Shown in pieces: positions 29,853-30,331 of a stretch of DNA of 30,331 bases. A program made the position numbers and the translations under genes. Positions within the stretch are counted from its first letter, which is position 1. Every line of letters starts with the position of its first letter. The DNA comes from a virus: positions 1 to 30,331 of IMG/VR virus record IMGVR_UViG_3300020201_000077; one strand, 5' to 3'. The notes below the pieces were generated by a model. It was not told where the DNA came from. It saw nothing but the letters and a program-made list of their open reading frames with translations, and did no database searches.

Positions 29853-30331
29853 ATGGCAGCAATTACACCATCAGTAGGTTCAGACGGAATCACAACAGCA
29901 AACTTCATGACGAAGAATAATACTAATCTTGCTAACTTAAACAGCGACAAGATAGAAACTTCTTTTATAGATACAGACACAACACTCGCAGCCAATTCAG
30001 ACGTTAAAATACCTTCACAGAAAGCAGTAAAAACATATATTGATACATCAGGAGGTGCAAACGCAAGTGAAACAGAAAGAGGTATCAACCAAGAAGCCAC
30101 AGACGCTCAAATGGTATCTGGTGCATCCACAGGTAGTACTGGAGCTAAACTCTTTGTAACACCTGCGAAGTTGGCGACGAGGATTGCAGTTGTAGCACCA
30201 GTAACAGATGTTCAAATATTTACTAATAGTGGAACTTACACGAAACCTACAAATGGTACAGCTAAAAAAATTCTAGTTCAAATGTGGGCGGCAGGAGGTT
30301 CAGGAGCATCTATTAATGGCACAGGTGGTGG
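29853..30331 (+). CDS. Glycine-rich tail protein, N-terminal part (3' end missing)
   Basis: ATG at 29853, open to the right edge, 159 residues so far. It contains a fibre-type block (DTDTTLAANSDVKIPSQKAV) and TGSTGAKLFVTPAKLATRIA, then begins the Gly-rich domain: VFTNSGTYTKPTNGTAKKI, VQMWAAGGSG. This matches the front of the same kind of protein whose tail end opens the window, so both are probably one gene. Confidence 0.8.
   Translation, partial: MAAITPSVGSDGITTANFMTKNNTNLANLNSDKIETSFIDTDTTLAANSDVKIPSQKAVKTYIDTSGGANASETERGINQEATDAQMVSGASTGSTGAKLFVTPAKLATRIAVVAPVTDVQIFTNSGTYTKPTNGTAKKILVQMWAAGGSGASINGTGG

Noticed and set aside
1-30331. Prophage signs: integrase, lysogeny repressor, attachment sites, tRNA genes
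   Set aside because: None found by reading all frames; the only DNA-binding regulator-like gene is a 49-residue RHH protein, which is not enough to claim lysogeny.

Overview
The window reads as a nearly complete genome of a small (about 30 kb) tailed bacteriophage, broken open inside one gene. Every supported gene lies on the + strand and genes are packed head to tail, often with ATGA or one-base overlaps. TGA, TAA and TAG all serve as stops, so the standard bacterial code applies. The window ends inside the front of a glycine-rich tail-protein gene (29853-end) and begins inside the back of such a gene (1-456), so the contig is probably a circle or permuted genome cut at a low-complexity stretch. 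I see no integrase, phage repressor, tRNA or CRISPR. A virulent phage is the simplest reading.

Layout. Positions 1-9085 hold tail, ejection-type and fibre genes: a neck or tail structural protein, two long helical virion proteins, a collagen-repeat fibre, a tail fibre and a three-repeat adhesin-like protein. Positions 9149-10612 are the lysis block, with small membrane proteins, a T7-lysozyme-like amidase and a holin-like protein. Positions 10613-11546 hold an attenuator-like leader, terminators and an island of four small genes that is richer in G+C and uses Shine-Dalgarno sites. Positions 11547-15834 carry DNA metabolism: a RusA resolvase, a replication-O-type initiator with iterons inside its gene (probable origin), an ERF annealing protein, a possible SSB-like protein and a ribbon-helix-helix protein. 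Positions 15906-18796 are small accessory genes, including a family of shuffled paralogues. Positions 18777-22896 combine a shortened GroEL, a SET-domain protein, both terminase subunits and a GroES. Positions 22896-30331 are the head module: portal, scaffold, major capsid protein, decoration protein, glycosyltransferase, connector and the start of the tail genes.

The strongest unusual features are: a compact group I intron of 199 bases that splits the major capsid gene after its second codon, with the start codon buried in P1 and an HNH endonuclease gene just outside it; a phage-encoded GroEL/GroES pair with an internally shortened GroEL; a SET-domain gene between groEL and terminase; an iteron array in the initiator gene, preceded by a leader ORF and a pseudoknot; and a recurrent promoter style (TGnTATAAT or TATAAT six to nine bases before ATG, no Shine-Dalgarno) that implies leaderless mRNAs. 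The host cannot be named from sequence. It must recognise sigma-70-like promoters and translate leaderless, SD-poor messages, and perfect DnaA boxes suggest host DnaA may act in replication.
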